From the NCBI RefSeq assembly GCF_018595715.1, contig NZ_JAHEOJ010000014.1, positions 62,001 to 126,000 of the forward strand: 64,000 nucleotides of DNA, read 5' to 3'. Below the pieces are notes generated by a model, which was not told the origin of the DNA, ran no database searches, and saw only the letters and a list, made by a program, of their open reading frames with translations. The first letter of the stretch is position 1. The number at the start of each line of letters is the position of its first letter. The stretch comes from Glaciecola sp. XM2 (GTDB lineage Bacteria > Pseudomonadota > Gammaproteobacteria > Enterobacterales > Alteromonadaceae). Positions 19,168 to 27,478 of the stretch are shown in pieces. Position numbers and translations under genes: made by a program.

Positions 19168-20681
19168 CAGGCGCAGCCCCATTGCAGTCAGTTAGCGCAC
19201 AAACAGCCTCAGACAGAGTCTTTGTAGTGCCAGTGAGTGCGCAGTTACAAGCCGATTTTGACTTGTTACGGCAAGCTCAACTGTATGATCAACAAGGTGG
19301 ACAACGCGATAAATTCACCGCTCATACCATTGATAAACTTGCTCAGCATATTGTGTGTAGGCACTACAGCGGCTTGTGTTACGAACTGGCTCACTTATCT
19401 TGGGCGGTAGTAAACACAGGCTCAAAAGATGCGCTACTCGATTATTTTTACATACAAGAAAACGTTTATGCATCTGGCTTTACACAATATTTTCAAAAAA
19501 TTGGTCCATGCAAATTACCTGAAGCGCAAGTGTGCTTCCATTCGCGCGAATCAGATGCCACTGCGCACAACGCAATCGAGATTACGATTCATCAACATCG
19601 GTTTTCGATAACCGCGAGTCGCATCAATATTCTTGCAGCGATGTTGGAGTGGTTACTAAATTTTGTGCCTAATCTGCTAGTGCAAATAGATGAGGCGTTA
19701 AACGGTAAGTCTCACAATGCAATTCAATCTTTAGCTTCGCAATTGCAAAAAGAAATATACGAATACCTAAACAAGCACCTTGTACAAGCGAAGGCGCAGG
19801 CTAAATTTCACTATATGAGTGCATGGTTGCAGGAGCGTGAGGTAAGTCAATTTACTGATCAATCATTACTCGAACTGTGGATAGATGCAAAAAATCGTGA
19901 CGGCATGAGTCGTTTTACTACCGTGGTAAAAGATGTGTTTCAGTTTCAAGAAGCGATCACAAAGACGCATACTGAAAAAGCATTGATGCAAGCACAAGAT
20001 ATTAGTGAACAGGACCAGGCCGAGTGGCTATTTGAAACATTAGATACCATCACCGAACCTCAGATTTCCCTCGCACAACTGACAAATACTCCTAAGCTGC
20101 TGAGTAAACAACAAGCGGAAAAACTGCAGCTGTTGTCAGATTATTCAGCAATGTGTCAACGTTTCCCTATGACATGGTTACGATACGATGTGTTTGGGCA
20201 ATATCAGGCGAACTGCATTCAGGCGCAGCGCAATCAGAACATCAGTGCAGAAGCTTTTACCTTGCCCAATGAAAATCTCTATGGGCAATTACTTAAGCAC
20301 TTTCAAGCGCAGTTAAAGCTTAATGAACACACCTGTTTGGCAGTTATCCATATATTGCTGCAAGATAACTACGAAGGTGTGCAGACACTTTTAAGTCTCG
20401 ATACATTTAACATGTCAGGTGATGATACTGAGACCCTCAAACGGCGTTGCCAGCAGGCATTTTTGCGCAATAATCGGCAGGGGTTTACCGATAAAACAAT
20501 CGTTGAAGACAAAGCCATTTATGTGGACAATACCTTAGCGTTGTTATTGCTTTCTAACGCAATTACACAATTATTTTCACGAAATAAGGCACTTTTTAAC
20601 ACCTTGACCAAAGATGACGAAAAATATCGCTCTGATGGTTGCATATTCAAAGATGAATTAATGCAAAGGATGATAAAATGA
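19164..20681 (+). CDS. Unrecognised soluble protein of the kinase/FHA cluster
   Basis: A 505-residue protein, overlapping the FHA gene (ATGA) and the next gene (four bases). It has no signal peptide or hydrophobic span long enough for a membrane helix and appears mostly alpha-helical. It carries two cysteine-containing patches (IVCRHYSGLCYELAH and GPCKLPEAQVCFHS) in the N-terminal 150 residues. I do not recognise a family, and nothing points to an enzyme. Being encoded between the FHA protein and the membrane proteins, it is a plausible cytoplasmic adaptor or kinase substrate (inference only). Confidence 0.72.
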   Translation: MTGAAPLQSVSAQTASDRVFVVPVSAQLQADFDLLRQAQLYDQQGGQRDKFTAHTIDKLAQHIVCRHYSGLCYELAHLSWAVVNTGSKDALLDYFYIQENVYASGFTQYFQKIGPCKLPEAQVCFHSRESDATAHNAIEITIHQHRFSITASRINILAAMLEWLLNFVPNLLVQIDEALNGKSHNAIQSLASQLQKEIYEYLNKHLVQAKAQAKFHYMSAWLQEREVSQFTDQSLLELWIDAKNRDGMSRFTTVVKDVFQFQEAITKTHTEKALMQAQDISEQDQAEWLFETLDTITEPQISLAQLTNTPKLLSKQQAEKLQLLSDYSAMCQRFPMTWLRYDVFGQYQANCIQAQRNQNISAEAFTLPNENLYGQLLKHFQAQLKLNEHTCLAVIHILLQDNYEGVQTLLSLDTFNMSGDDTETLKRRCQQAFLRNNRQGFTDKTIVEDKAIYVDNTLALLLLSNAITQLFSRNKALFNTLTKDDEKYRSDGCIFKDELMQRMIK

Positions 20682-21229
20682 ATCAACGCGATAATGGTAT
20701 GGATGAACAAGTGTTTGCGGCTCTGCAGGCATATGAGCTACTCAAGGCCGACAGTCTAGCCATCAATAAAGGGCAAACTAACCAAGCGTTATCGTTTACT
20801 AATATTATGCATTGTGCGCGTTCGCCACACACTGAAACGGCCATAAGCACCTTGGACATTATTAATCAGGTGCTGGATTATCGACGCAAATACCGCTTTA
20901 TTTTAAATCATCTGGCTCAGTTACAAAGTCCTAAACAGGCCGCTGCGTCGAATACTGCAGCTCAGTTGATGCGCAAAAGTGAACAATACGAAATTACGAT
21001 CGATGTTAATCAAGCCAACAAGGTCATCGTAAGTGTGAAGTTTAACCCTGCGCTTGTCAGCGAGGGGCCAAAACGTGTTCATCTGCATTGTGAGTATGAT
21101 GACACTTTTTATCATCTTGGTTTGTCAGAAGATGCCAAGTATCACTACGCGAATCAAATAGAGCAGGGCGGTACTATGTTTGCCGCCTTGACTCACCCTT
21201 CAAGCCATATGTACGTTGTTTATGAATAA
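20678..21229 (+). CDS. Unrecognised small soluble protein of the kinase/FHA cluster
   Basis: A 183-residue protein with a helical N-terminal half (1-95) and a beta-rich C-terminal half (about 105-183, with alternating hydrophobic strands such as YEITIDVNQANKVIVSVKF and RVHLHCEYDDTFYHL). There is no signal peptide or transmembrane segment. It overlaps the 505-residue gene by four bases, and its TAA stop touches the following ATG at 21230. No family is recognised. The two-part architecture and coupling suggest a cytoplasmic partner of its neighbours. Confidence 0.7.
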   Translation: MNQRDNGMDEQVFAALQAYELLKADSLAINKGQTNQALSFTNIMHCARSPHTETAISTLDIINQVLDYRRKYRFILNHLAQLQSPKQAAASNTAAQLMRKSEQYEITIDVNQANKVIVSVKFNPALVSEGPKRVHLHCEYDDTFYHLGLSEDAKYHYANQIEQGGTMFAALTHPSSHMYVVYE

Positions 21230-22471
21230 ATGTTAGATAAAGTCCACGTTTTTATTGCAACCACAGAAGGTTTAGTACCCATTGTTCAGGTTAAGCCTCG
21301 AGTGGGTCAAACAGCCGTGTCACTCGCTACTATTGGCGGCACGTCAAAGGTCGCGTCGATTATTAGTGGCTACAGAGATTTTGTCAGTAAAGTGAGCAGC
21401 CCCTTGCCAGGTTATTTCCCTGAGCGTGCTTACCATCTCGTGTTAGGAAAAAACATCGACCAAGGAGAGAGTTGGCAGCTGGGCGTGGCAATTGCGCATT
21501 TGTTGCAACAGCAATCCCGCTTAGGCAATGGAGAAGTAGCCTATGCTGATCAAGTGATCATTGCCACCGGTGAGATTGATTTTGTATCCACAGAAATAAA
21601 AATGATCAGTCATTTAGCGCAAAAGTGCATGAGTGCTAGACGCACCGTAACTGAAATGCAGCAAATGAATTGTCGTGTTGAGTTTATCGTGCCAAGCGAC
21701 AACTATCGCCAACCTTTGCCAGATATACAATGGCCTTTGAGCCCGGTAGATAGTATGGCTGATCTTGAACGGCTTTTAATTAACAAAGGTGTTATTCCTG
21801 CGACGAATGAGATCACTCAGGCTGCGGGGCCAAGTGATCGTCAAATTGCTATCGGGCAAAACATGTCTAGGGCTATCAACTCATTCAACCAAGGCCTCGG
21901 AGCCACTTATACGTTGGCCCGAAGTTTGATGGGCAAGCATGCTCGCCAAGTAAGCTTTGGCATGGGCATGGCGCTGCTACTTGCTTTTATGTATTGGGTG
22001 TTCCCGCTCCAGCCCGATACAATTACGCTCACATACACGCACAAAAGCCTCGGTCAATGTGCGCTAGCTGAACCGACACAAATAGCGTTTGACGCGACTG
22101 CTATTGCCGTTTTGCCCGAATTGGAACTATCGCAACTGTGTAGTATCGATATTACCTTGCCAAATGACGTTAATACCGTGTGGCTAGTCGCAGACTCTTA
22201 CGCGTTGATACCTTTAACGCCCAACCCAGAAAATGCGTTGACATGGCAAGTGCCAATTCCCAGTTGGCAACAAGCAGACCGAAATTATACGCTTATGACC
22301 TTTACAGAATCCCTCGATGAGAGCGACCTACAAAGTTTGTCTGCGTATTTACTTTCCCTACATGAAGAAAATCAACTAGTGAGCTTGGAATCGCTATCGT
22401 TATGGGCCAGCAAGCAAGAAATTTCGAGTCAATTTATTCAACAAACACTGCTTTTTGAAGATACTTTTTAA
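21230..22471 (+). CDS. Membrane-anchored protein with possible Lon-S16-like N-domain
   Basis: The 413-residue protein has an N-terminal soluble domain (1-190), a transmembrane helix at about 242-260 and a periplasmic C-terminal domain of about 150 residues. In the N-domain, GESWQLGVAIAHLL (S81) followed about 30 residues later by IIATGEIDF and K124/K132 resembles the Lon proteolytic-domain layout, where a GPSAG serine precedes TGEI and a GGLKEK lysine. The serine sits where Lon's nucleophile would be, but the lysine alignment is not exact, so activity is uncertain. There is no AAA module. It follows the 183-residue gene without a gap. It could be a protease, a pseudo-protease scaffold, or an unrelated fold. 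Confidence 0.7.
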   Translation: MLDKVHVFIATTEGLVPIVQVKPRVGQTAVSLATIGGTSKVASIISGYRDFVSKVSSPLPGYFPERAYHLVLGKNIDQGESWQLGVAIAHLLQQQSRLGNGEVAYADQVIIATGEIDFVSTEIKMISHLAQKCMSARRTVTEMQQMNCRVEFIVPSDNYRQPLPDIQWPLSPVDSMADLERLLINKGVIPATNEITQAAGPSDRQIAIGQNMSRAINSFNQGLGATYTLARSLMGKHARQVSFGMGMALLLAFMYWVFPLQPDTITLTYTHKSLGQCALAEPTQIAFDATAIAVLPELELSQLCSIDITLPNDVNTVWLVADSYALIPLTPNPENALTWQVPIPSWQQADRNYTLMTFTESLDESDLQSLSAYLLSLHEENQLVSLESLSLWASKQEISSQFIQQTLLFEDTF

Positions 22472-22546
22472 CTTTTTATTCTCTATTTGTAAAAAATCTC
22501 TCTAATCGTTTCATATCCATAAATAAGCACCTTTTGGGGAATTATT

Positions 22547-23110
22547 ATGTGGAAGCAAATGTATCAATCAATGTTGACTAAGTTACAGCAAAAGCGCCTG
22601 ATAAACGCACTCGCTGTGGTAAGCAGTATTTTCATATTAAGTGGCTGCGGCGCAACCCTTGCCAATATGCCAGCGCCGGTTGAAAATATCTCACCACAGA
22701 TTACGCGTATCGATAACGCTTGTTTATCGCAGGTGACCGAGCGTGAAAATGCTATTCGTGATAGTCACAGCCCTGCACAGTTCATTGCATTGGCAAACCA
22801 GTCTATGCGCTGTTTACAAGGCGTGCGTTTTTATCCAAACCATCCAGACAATCAACAAGGTATGCAGTTGCATGCGCTTGCTGTGGTCAATTACGTGAAA
22901 GGCGGTGATGTAGAAACGGCACAAAAACAGCTTGATGCCTTCAAAGTAAGATTCGTGCAACAAGATTTAGTATTTGATGATTACACCTCGTTTATTGACA
23001 CCGCGACGGCACTGCTAGACCCCAACTTATCTGCCCGTCAGCTAGCCATGCTGAATATCAATCCAAACCTCAAAAGTGAACTGTCGCGCGTGCGTCAATG
23101 GTCATTGTAA
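22547..23110 (+). CDS. Lipoprotein of the kinase/FHA cluster
   Basis: A 187-residue protein with a lipoprotein signal: a basic n-region (KLQQKR), hydrophobic core and ILSGC lipobox with C34. Residues after the cysteine are GATL, with no aspartate at +2, so outer-membrane sorting is likely under the E. coli rule (inference). The mature part has two cysteines (DNACLS and SMRCLQ) that could form a disulfide, and is helical. A strong Shine-Dalgarno-like TTGGGGAA precedes the ATG. A 75-base gap upstream is the largest inside the cluster and may hold a second promoter, though I cannot define one. Confidence 0.82.
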   Translation: MWKQMYQSMLTKLQQKRLINALAVVSSIFILSGCGATLANMPAPVENISPQITRIDNACLSQVTERENAIRDSHSPAQFIALANQSMRCLQGVRFYPNHPDNQQGMQLHALAVVNYVKGGDVETAQKQLDAFKVRFVQQDLVFDDYTSFIDTATALLDPNLSARQLAMLNINPNLKSELSRVRQWSL

Positions 23111-23121
23111 TGGAGAAGACG

Positions 23122-23985
23122 ATGCAATTAGTAAAAACGTTTAGACCTCATATGCTGGCACTCACCCTAGCGACTTTGAGTGTAGGTGCCTTTGCCAATA
23201 CGGGTGAATGGGAGCCAGTATCGGCTGAATCGTTAATTGAGTTACCTGCTAATTTGATTGAGAAGCGTATTCAACAAGACTTTAATATGTCTCCCTGGGC
23301 CAACGAATTACTGACACTGGAGCAATCTATTGCGCAGCAAAGCAGCAAAATTAAAGCGCTACAGTCTTTACTAGTCGATGCTGCAGACGACGCAATGATT
23401 GATGAAAAAGTCAGTCTAGTGCAGCTCAAATCTGGCTTTTTAGACGATATGCAGCAGGGCCATGAGCTTCGCCAACAAGCGCTTAATAAGAAGATAGACG
23501 TGTATCAAAGCGTGCTCACTAAAATGTATGAGGCGGCAAACCGCGAAACGCATCAAGCCAAGTTTGTATTGAAACAACAACAGGAAGCTGCTCGCAAGCG
23601 CATGGAAAGCGTAATGGCGCAAGTGGACGATACATTGGCTACGCAAGGCTATACCGAAAAAAGTCCATATGCAGATGAGTTTGCTCAAAACCTATCGAAA
23701 ATTGAACAGCTGAAAACAGCCATCAGCGAACATCAAGCGACAATGGCAGCAAAAATCGATGGGATTGAAGTGACTACCGACGAATACGTTCGCCAATTGT
23801 TGATTCAGGCGTCAAGCGAGCAATCACTTTTAGATCAAGAAGGATTAATGCTCAGCTATATGTCTAAGCTCGTCGCGCTCGATGCACAAGCATTAGAATA
23901 TGCCATTAGCAACAATCAAGACAGTGATGATGTGCTTGCGCAACCCATGACTAGCCCAGCCACATCCATTGATATCTTTTTGTAA
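23122..23985 (+). CDS. Exported coiled-coil protein
   Basis: I choose ATG 23122 because GGAGAAG lies directly upstream and the resulting 287-residue protein has a regular signal peptide (MQLVKTFRPHMLALTL...VGAFA-NTGE). An upstream in-frame ATG at 23098 overlaps the lipoprotein gene and would add eight residues. The mature protein is almost entirely amphipathic helix with heptad-like spacing (about residues 55-245), rich in Q, E, K and A, ending in a short tail. It is probably a periplasmic extended helical protein that could bridge inner- and outer-membrane parts. No family is recognised. Confidence 0.78.
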   Translation: MQLVKTFRPHMLALTLATLSVGAFANTGEWEPVSAESLIELPANLIEKRIQQDFNMSPWANELLTLEQSIAQQSSKIKALQSLLVDAADDAMIDEKVSLVQLKSGFLDDMQQGHELRQQALNKKIDVYQSVLTKMYEAANRETHQAKFVLKQQQEAARKRMESVMAQVDDTLATQGYTEKSPYADEFAQNLSKIEQLKTAISEHQATMAAKIDGIEVTTDEYVRQLLIQASSEQSLLDQEGLMLSYMSKLVALDAQALEYAISNNQDSDDVLAQPMTSPATSIDIFL

Positions 23986-23998
23986 GAGGGACGCAAAT

Positions 23999-24388
23999 AT
24001 GAAATCCATTTTTATTGCAGCAATCACGACCTTAGTATTTAGTTCATCGGTGATGGCGAAAGAGACACCTCTTAGTCTGAGTAATTTAGAAAGAGAGCGT
24101 GCGGCCTTAATCAATGACCTATTAAACCCGTCACTGGATTATGAAGACAGGCTTGCGCTTATCGAGCGTAGAGAGCGCCAACTCACTGACATGGAGCGCA
24201 TGGTCATTAGAGACGAACGCTTATTGAATGCCAATTCCTTTGCAGTAAATAAGGCATTTGAACAGTATGAGCTGACCTTTTTGGTACATGCTGGCGCAGA
24301 ACAAAAGCACAGTGCAAGCTCACAATGGCTTAAGCAAGTGAAGTTTAGCTCGCAAAGTGTGCTAAGCGCAAAAGCGGGATATAGATAA
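23999..24388 (+). CDS. Small exported helical protein
   Basis: ATG 23999 is preferred: AGAGGG lies upstream, and translation gives a clean signal peptide (MKSIFIAAITTLVFSSSVMA-KETPL). A TTG at 23969 would instead place 10 residues before it. The mature protein of about 105 residues is charged and alpha-helical (SLSNLERERAALINDLL...LIERRERQLTDMERMVIRDERLL), likely periplasmic. It ends one base inside the start of the TolQ-like gene (TAATG). No family is recognised; it resembles a short adaptor next to the larger coiled-coil protein. Confidence 0.75.
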   Translation: MKSIFIAAITTLVFSSSVMAKETPLSLSNLERERAALINDLLNPSLDYEDRLALIERRERQLTDMERMVIRDERLLNANSFAVNKAFEQYELTFLVHAGAEQKHSASSQWLKQVKFSSQSVLSAKAGYR

Positions 24389-24891
24389 TGCGAGCCTGGC
24401 ACAAGCTGCCATTTATGCAAATGAGCCTAGAGTTTGGCTATTGGGTAGGCGGCAGTTTGATCATTTTACTTGCGGCGTTTAGCTTTTTTACGCAGATGAG
24501 TTTAATGGACATTTTAGGCTATGTTGAGCAGCTATTTGGTCTCACCTTTACGCTACTATTTTCAAGCCTCGTTATGCTCTCAGCCTGGGCAATTTTAAAA
24601 ATATATCAAGATAAGCAAGTTGAAGTGTGGACGGAAGTAGGCCTGCAAGCAGCAAATGGTATTTCTACGCTGGCCCTAACCTTTACGTTACTAGGGATTA
24701 GCTTAGGGATTGGCAGTCTATCGAATCAAACTCTCACACCAGAATCCGTGCAAGGTATTATTAGTCAGTTAACGTCGCAGTTTTCGATGGCATTTATGAC
24801 AACGGTAATCGGCTTGCCCACAGCGACATTTTTCAGAGCTTGGATAGGTATTTTGAGTGTAAAACGACAAAACAATGAGCAAACATCATGA
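24388..24891 (+). CDS. TolQ/ExbB/MotA-like inner-membrane protein
   Basis: A 167-residue protein with about four membrane segments (18-36, 50-72, 90-112, 133-155). The last two segments carry the proton-channel family pattern: a small-residue and threonine-rich helix (STLALTFTLLGISLGIGSL), then LTSQFSMAFMTTVIGLPTA, matching the TolQ/ExbB/MotA pore helices (GLLGTVxGM...ALxTTxxGL). It lacks the long cytoplasmic insert and tail of MotA or ZorA and is shorter than TolQ. It likely multimerises and may couple ion flow to work in the envelope with neighbouring single-span partners. It overlaps the next gene by four bases. Confidence 0.75.
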   Translation: MRAWHKLPFMQMSLEFGYWVGGSLIILLAAFSFFTQMSLMDILGYVEQLFGLTFTLLFSSLVMLSAWAILKIYQDKQVEVWTEVGLQAANGISTLALTFTLLGISLGIGSLSNQTLTPESVQGIISQLTSQFSMAFMTTVIGLPTATFFRAWIGILSVKRQNNEQTS

Positions 24892-25418
24892 AAAAACTTT
24901 TCTTCTTAGTGAGCGCGCTAGGCGCAATGTATCTGTTTTATCAAGCGATTGGCGCAAATGTATTTTCGTTCGGTCCCCAAGACACGGTTGTTGGAACATC
25001 TGAACAGAGTAATGAAATACAAACAGAGCTCGAAGTGTTAACCAATGAGCTAAGTGCTCTTAAAAATCGCAATGTACAGCTCAGTCAAGACTTAGCGCGC
25101 AGTGAGCAAGACAATAAAGCGCTGCGCGAAACACTTTTAGCAAAGCGTGAAGATGAAGCAATACAGCCCGTACAAGCTCAAACTAATGAATTGCTTGGGC
25201 CTGAGCGAAATGTTGAGCAAATGCTGGCAAAAGCGAGTCAACCTATTGCACCGGTAGCATTACCTGATACGACTACTCCTGGTGCATTTGCAGTGCTCGA
25301 TGAGCCCGCATCAAACCTGGAGTCTGAACAACAGAAGCGTCTTAGACAACAGGCTCAGCTGCGCGATATAGCCCAGCGCATGCAGTTAGCTGCAATAGAT
25401 GCGTTGCAGAGCAAATAA
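24888..25418 (+). CDS. Single-span coiled-coil membrane protein
   Basis: A 176-residue protein with an N-terminal membrane helix (about residues 3-21, possibly a signal anchor), then a heptad-rich coiled coil (about 40-80, EIQTELEVLTNELSALKNR...), a Pro/Ala/Thr linker and a C-terminal amphipathic helix (RLRQQAQLRDIAQRMQ). The topology places the bulk in the periplasm. It overlaps the TolQ-like gene by four bases and is followed after 11 bases by another single-span protein. It could be a partner of the TolQ-like channel, but it has no recognisable ExbD/TolR or OmpA domain. Confidence 0.75.
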   Translation: MKKLFFLVSALGAMYLFYQAIGANVFSFGPQDTVVGTSEQSNEIQTELEVLTNELSALKNRNVQLSQDLARSEQDNKALRETLLAKREDEAIQPVQAQTNELLGPERNVEQMLAKASQPIAPVALPDTTTPGAFAVLDEPASNLESEQQKRLRQQAQLRDIAQRMQLAAIDALQSK

Positions 25419-25429
25419 GCGGTTTCATC

Positions 25430-26254
25430 TTGCATAGATATGCGCGATTGCGCCCACAAAAAGACACCATTTTTTGGGCCTTCGCGACCTGCCTGGTCAT
25501 ATTCTTGGTCATGTACTTAAAGGCTCAAATGAATAGCCAGCAGGATGAAGCTATTGTTTCTCCAACCCAACAAAGCGAACCTCAATTGCAAGAGGATGCA
25601 TTGTCTTTAGTGTCGGTGACGTTGCCACCGCCGCCACAACCTCAATTAACCAACGAGCTGGTTGCGCCGCAAACGCCTAACGGGCAATTCAAAAAAGCAC
25701 TGAATGAGCCCAAAGAGCAATTGCGTCAAGCATCACAGGTTCACGCGCCCGAAAACGCCACAGACGTTTTTGACACAAGTGAGGCTCTATTAGATGAACT
25801 TAATACCGCCAATATGCGCATTTCCATGCCATCGTCTTACCGAGAACAACAGCAACTTTTCAGGTTTTTGTATCAGTGTGTCGGTATTGGCTTAGGTGCC
25901 ATTGATGAGCGACGAGACAGCGTTACTTTGATGCCACTGCTAGCGCTACCAAACCAGCCAAGTAAGTTACTACGAGGCATATCTGGGCAAATGAGCGAGC
26001 AGGAAAGAGCCATGGGTTTAGCATATGCTCCCATGCAAAAATTAGTAAGAGTGTATCCAGCCTCTTTCGATGTGGTGCTTGCTCAGCACATTGGCGCGCA
26101 TCTCAATGACAAGGGCTTGCAGTCATTTTTGGCACATTATAAGCTACGCCACAATCAACTATTTCTGACGAATATTGTGATTAACGATCGCAATATCGAA
26201 CAAACATGGATGTTATTTGATGGCTATGAACATCGTTGCCGATTATACTCTTAG
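25430..26254 (+). CDS. Single-span membrane protein with proline-rich periplasmic linker
   Basis: A 274-residue protein starting at TTG 25430. A short basic cytoplasmic tail (HRYARLRPQK) with D12 at the membrane edge precedes a single helix at about 13-32. Residues 35-110 are a disordered linker with a PPPPQPQL run near residue 65, as in TonB-type proteins that cross the periplasm. The C-terminal 150 residues are globular (CVGIGLGAIDERRDSVTLMPLLA), containing two cysteines. The arrangement resembles ExbD or TonB partners of TolQ/ExbB-like channels, but no TonB C-terminal motif is present. It lies 11 bases after the coiled-coil protein. Confidence 0.75.
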   Translation: MHRYARLRPQKDTIFWAFATCLVIFLVMYLKAQMNSQQDEAIVSPTQQSEPQLQEDALSLVSVTLPPPPQPQLTNELVAPQTPNGQFKKALNEPKEQLRQASQVHAPENATDVFDTSEALLDELNTANMRISMPSSYREQQQLFRFLYQCVGIGLGAIDERRDSVTLMPLLALPNQPSKLLRGISGQMSEQERAMGLAYAPMQKLVRVYPASFDVVLAQHIGAHLNDKGLQSFLAHYKLRHNQLFLTNIVINDRNIEQTWMLFDGYEHRCRLYS

Positions 26255-26288
26255 GCATGACGTACAATTTCCTCAGCACAATCTAATC

Positions 26289-26654
26289 GTGAAAACACCT
26301 AGCATTACGCGCCTTAGATGGCTTTCTATTTTATTAATGATGTTTTTCTCATCAACCGCTCAGGCGAGTGACTATACCCTTGTGTTTGATAATTTTACGC
26401 CCAGACAAGTCAATCAAATCATGGTTTATGCGACTCGCTTCAGTGAATTTGAGCAATATGAAATATTACACCAGCGTTCGTCCGATACTAGCATGCATTA
26501 TCAAAGTGAAATTGCCAGTCAGCTATTAAGTTATAATTTTGGTCAAACATTTGATGAAGTGCAGTGGGAAGTCATCACCCAACAACAAGGTAACGAATTT
26601 CAATTTACCTTTGTCAGAAAAAAGCCACAGGAAATACCGTTTTCTGTCTGGTAG
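26289..26654 (+). CDS. Small exported protein, last gene of the kinase/FHA cluster
   Basis: I place the start at GTG 26289, where translation gives a compact signal peptide (MKTPSITRLRWLSILLMMFFSSTAQA-SDYT). The frame is open upstream to TTG 26217 or ATG 26226, which would overlap the previous gene and give an unusually long n-region; no start has a strong Shine-Dalgarno. The mature protein of about 95 residues looks like a small alpha/beta domain (YTLVFDNFTPRQVNQIMVYATRF, then EVQWEVITQQQGNEFQFTFVR), probably periplasmic. No family is recognised. It is convergent with the DUF1624 gene, and no obvious terminator is seen in the 19-base gap. Confidence 0.68.
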   Translation: MKTPSITRLRWLSILLMMFFSSTAQASDYTLVFDNFTPRQVNQIMVYATRFSEFEQYEILHQRSSDTSMHYQSEIASQLLSYNFGQTFDEVQWEVITQQQGNEFQFTFVRKKPQEIPFSVW

Positions 26655-26673
26655 ATAGACTCCAATTACGGGT

Positions 26674-27372
26674 TTACAAAAAAAGACTCACCAAGTACAT
26701 ACCACCAAGAATTAGTGGCTGATGAAGCAAATAAATACTCAAGCTATGCTGGCCTGGCCATATCAATAGCGTTTGACTAGGTAAGCCTTGCAGCTGCTTT
26801 AACGGGTCTGCGATAAACCATTTAGAGTGACCTAAGAAAATCCCTAAAAATACGAGACCCAGCCACGGAAAAATCGCCACATAATCGTTTGTATAGGCGG
26901 GGAGTTTGCCGGTAAACAAGGCGTCGAAAGGCCATCGTGATTCAACCGCGCCACTGATACCAATGGCTATTATCAATAAGCCAAGGGCAAGACTCAGTTT
27001 TGCAAAGCGCACAAAGGGGATACAAATGAGGCTTGCAAGTGCAAGAAAGTGTAGCACGCCAAAAAATATCCAGTTTTCAGGGATGGCGATATAGGTGGCG
27101 ATAGAAATCGCCAAACCGCCTGCTGCTATTTGACTGAAGCGGATTAAAAATTTTCGTGAACGAAAACTGTGGCGATGAGCAAACGTTAATGAAACACCAA
27201 GGCATACAAAAAACAAACTGATGATTAACCAGCGAAAATGACGCCATCCGTCACCGTCAGGTAAGTCCCAGTCTAACCACCCAAAGAAGGTTAGATCATA
27301 GATAAAGTGAAATATGACCATAAGCGCTATGGCAATTGTGCGGGTAACATCAAGTGTATAGTTTCGGTTCAT
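26674..27372 (-). CDS. DUF1624 family membrane protein (acyltransferase-like)
   Basis: A 232-residue protein with about seven membrane helices, resembling DUF1624/HGSNAT catalytic-domain-like proteins: an N-terminal LDVTRTIAIALMVIFHFIYDLTFFG motif and a C-terminal GQHSLSIYLLHQPLI motif typical of these acyltransferase-like families. ATG 27372 is preferred to ATG 27417, because the latter would begin inside a terminator hairpin serving the upstream minus-strand gene. The substrate and acyl donor are unknown. It is transcribed towards the end of the kinase/FHA cluster. Confidence 0.85.
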   Translation of the reverse strand: MNRNYTLDVTRTIAIALMVIFHFIYDLTFFGWLDWDLPDGDGWRHFRWLIISLFFVCLGVSLTFAHRHSFRSRKFLIRFSQIAAGGLAISIATYIAIPENWIFFGVLHFLALASLICIPFVRFAKLSLALGLLIIAIGISGAVESRWPFDALFTGKLPAYTNDYVAIFPWLGLVFLGIFLGHSKWFIADPLKQLQGLPSQTLLIWPGQHSLSIYLLHQPLILGGMYLVSLFL

Positions 27373-27400
27373 TACATGGGTATTATTTGTTAACTGAATC

Positions 27401-27433
27401 AAAAAAGCCCTAGACATTATCGTCTAGGGCTTT
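27401..27433 (-). terminator. Intrinsic terminator of the DUF4397 lipoprotein gene
   Basis: A perfect 12-bp stem (27404-27415 with 27422-27433, loop of six) whose minus-strand reading ends in six T residues (27406-27401). It lies 46 bases past the minus-strand stop at 27479 and just before the DUF1624 start. Confidence 0.92.
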
Positions 27434-27478
27434 CACAGTTTACTTTGTTTTCTAGCAAAAATGCTAGCGTATAAACAT

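Noticed and set aside
24388-26254. Zorya-type anti-phage system
   Set aside because: The TolQ-like protein lacks the ZorA cytoplasmic tail, no OmpA-like ZorB is present and no ZorC/ZorD helicase or nuclease gene lies in the cluster.
24388-26654. Tol-Pal or TonB/ExbBD operon
   Set aside because: There is a TolQ-like protein but no TolA, TolB, Pal or TonB C-terminal domain, and no clear ExbD/TolR.
27373-27417. Longer start for the DUF1624 protein
   Set aside because: The extra codons coincide with the arm of the terminator for the upstream minus-strand gene, so initiation at ATG 27372 is more likely.
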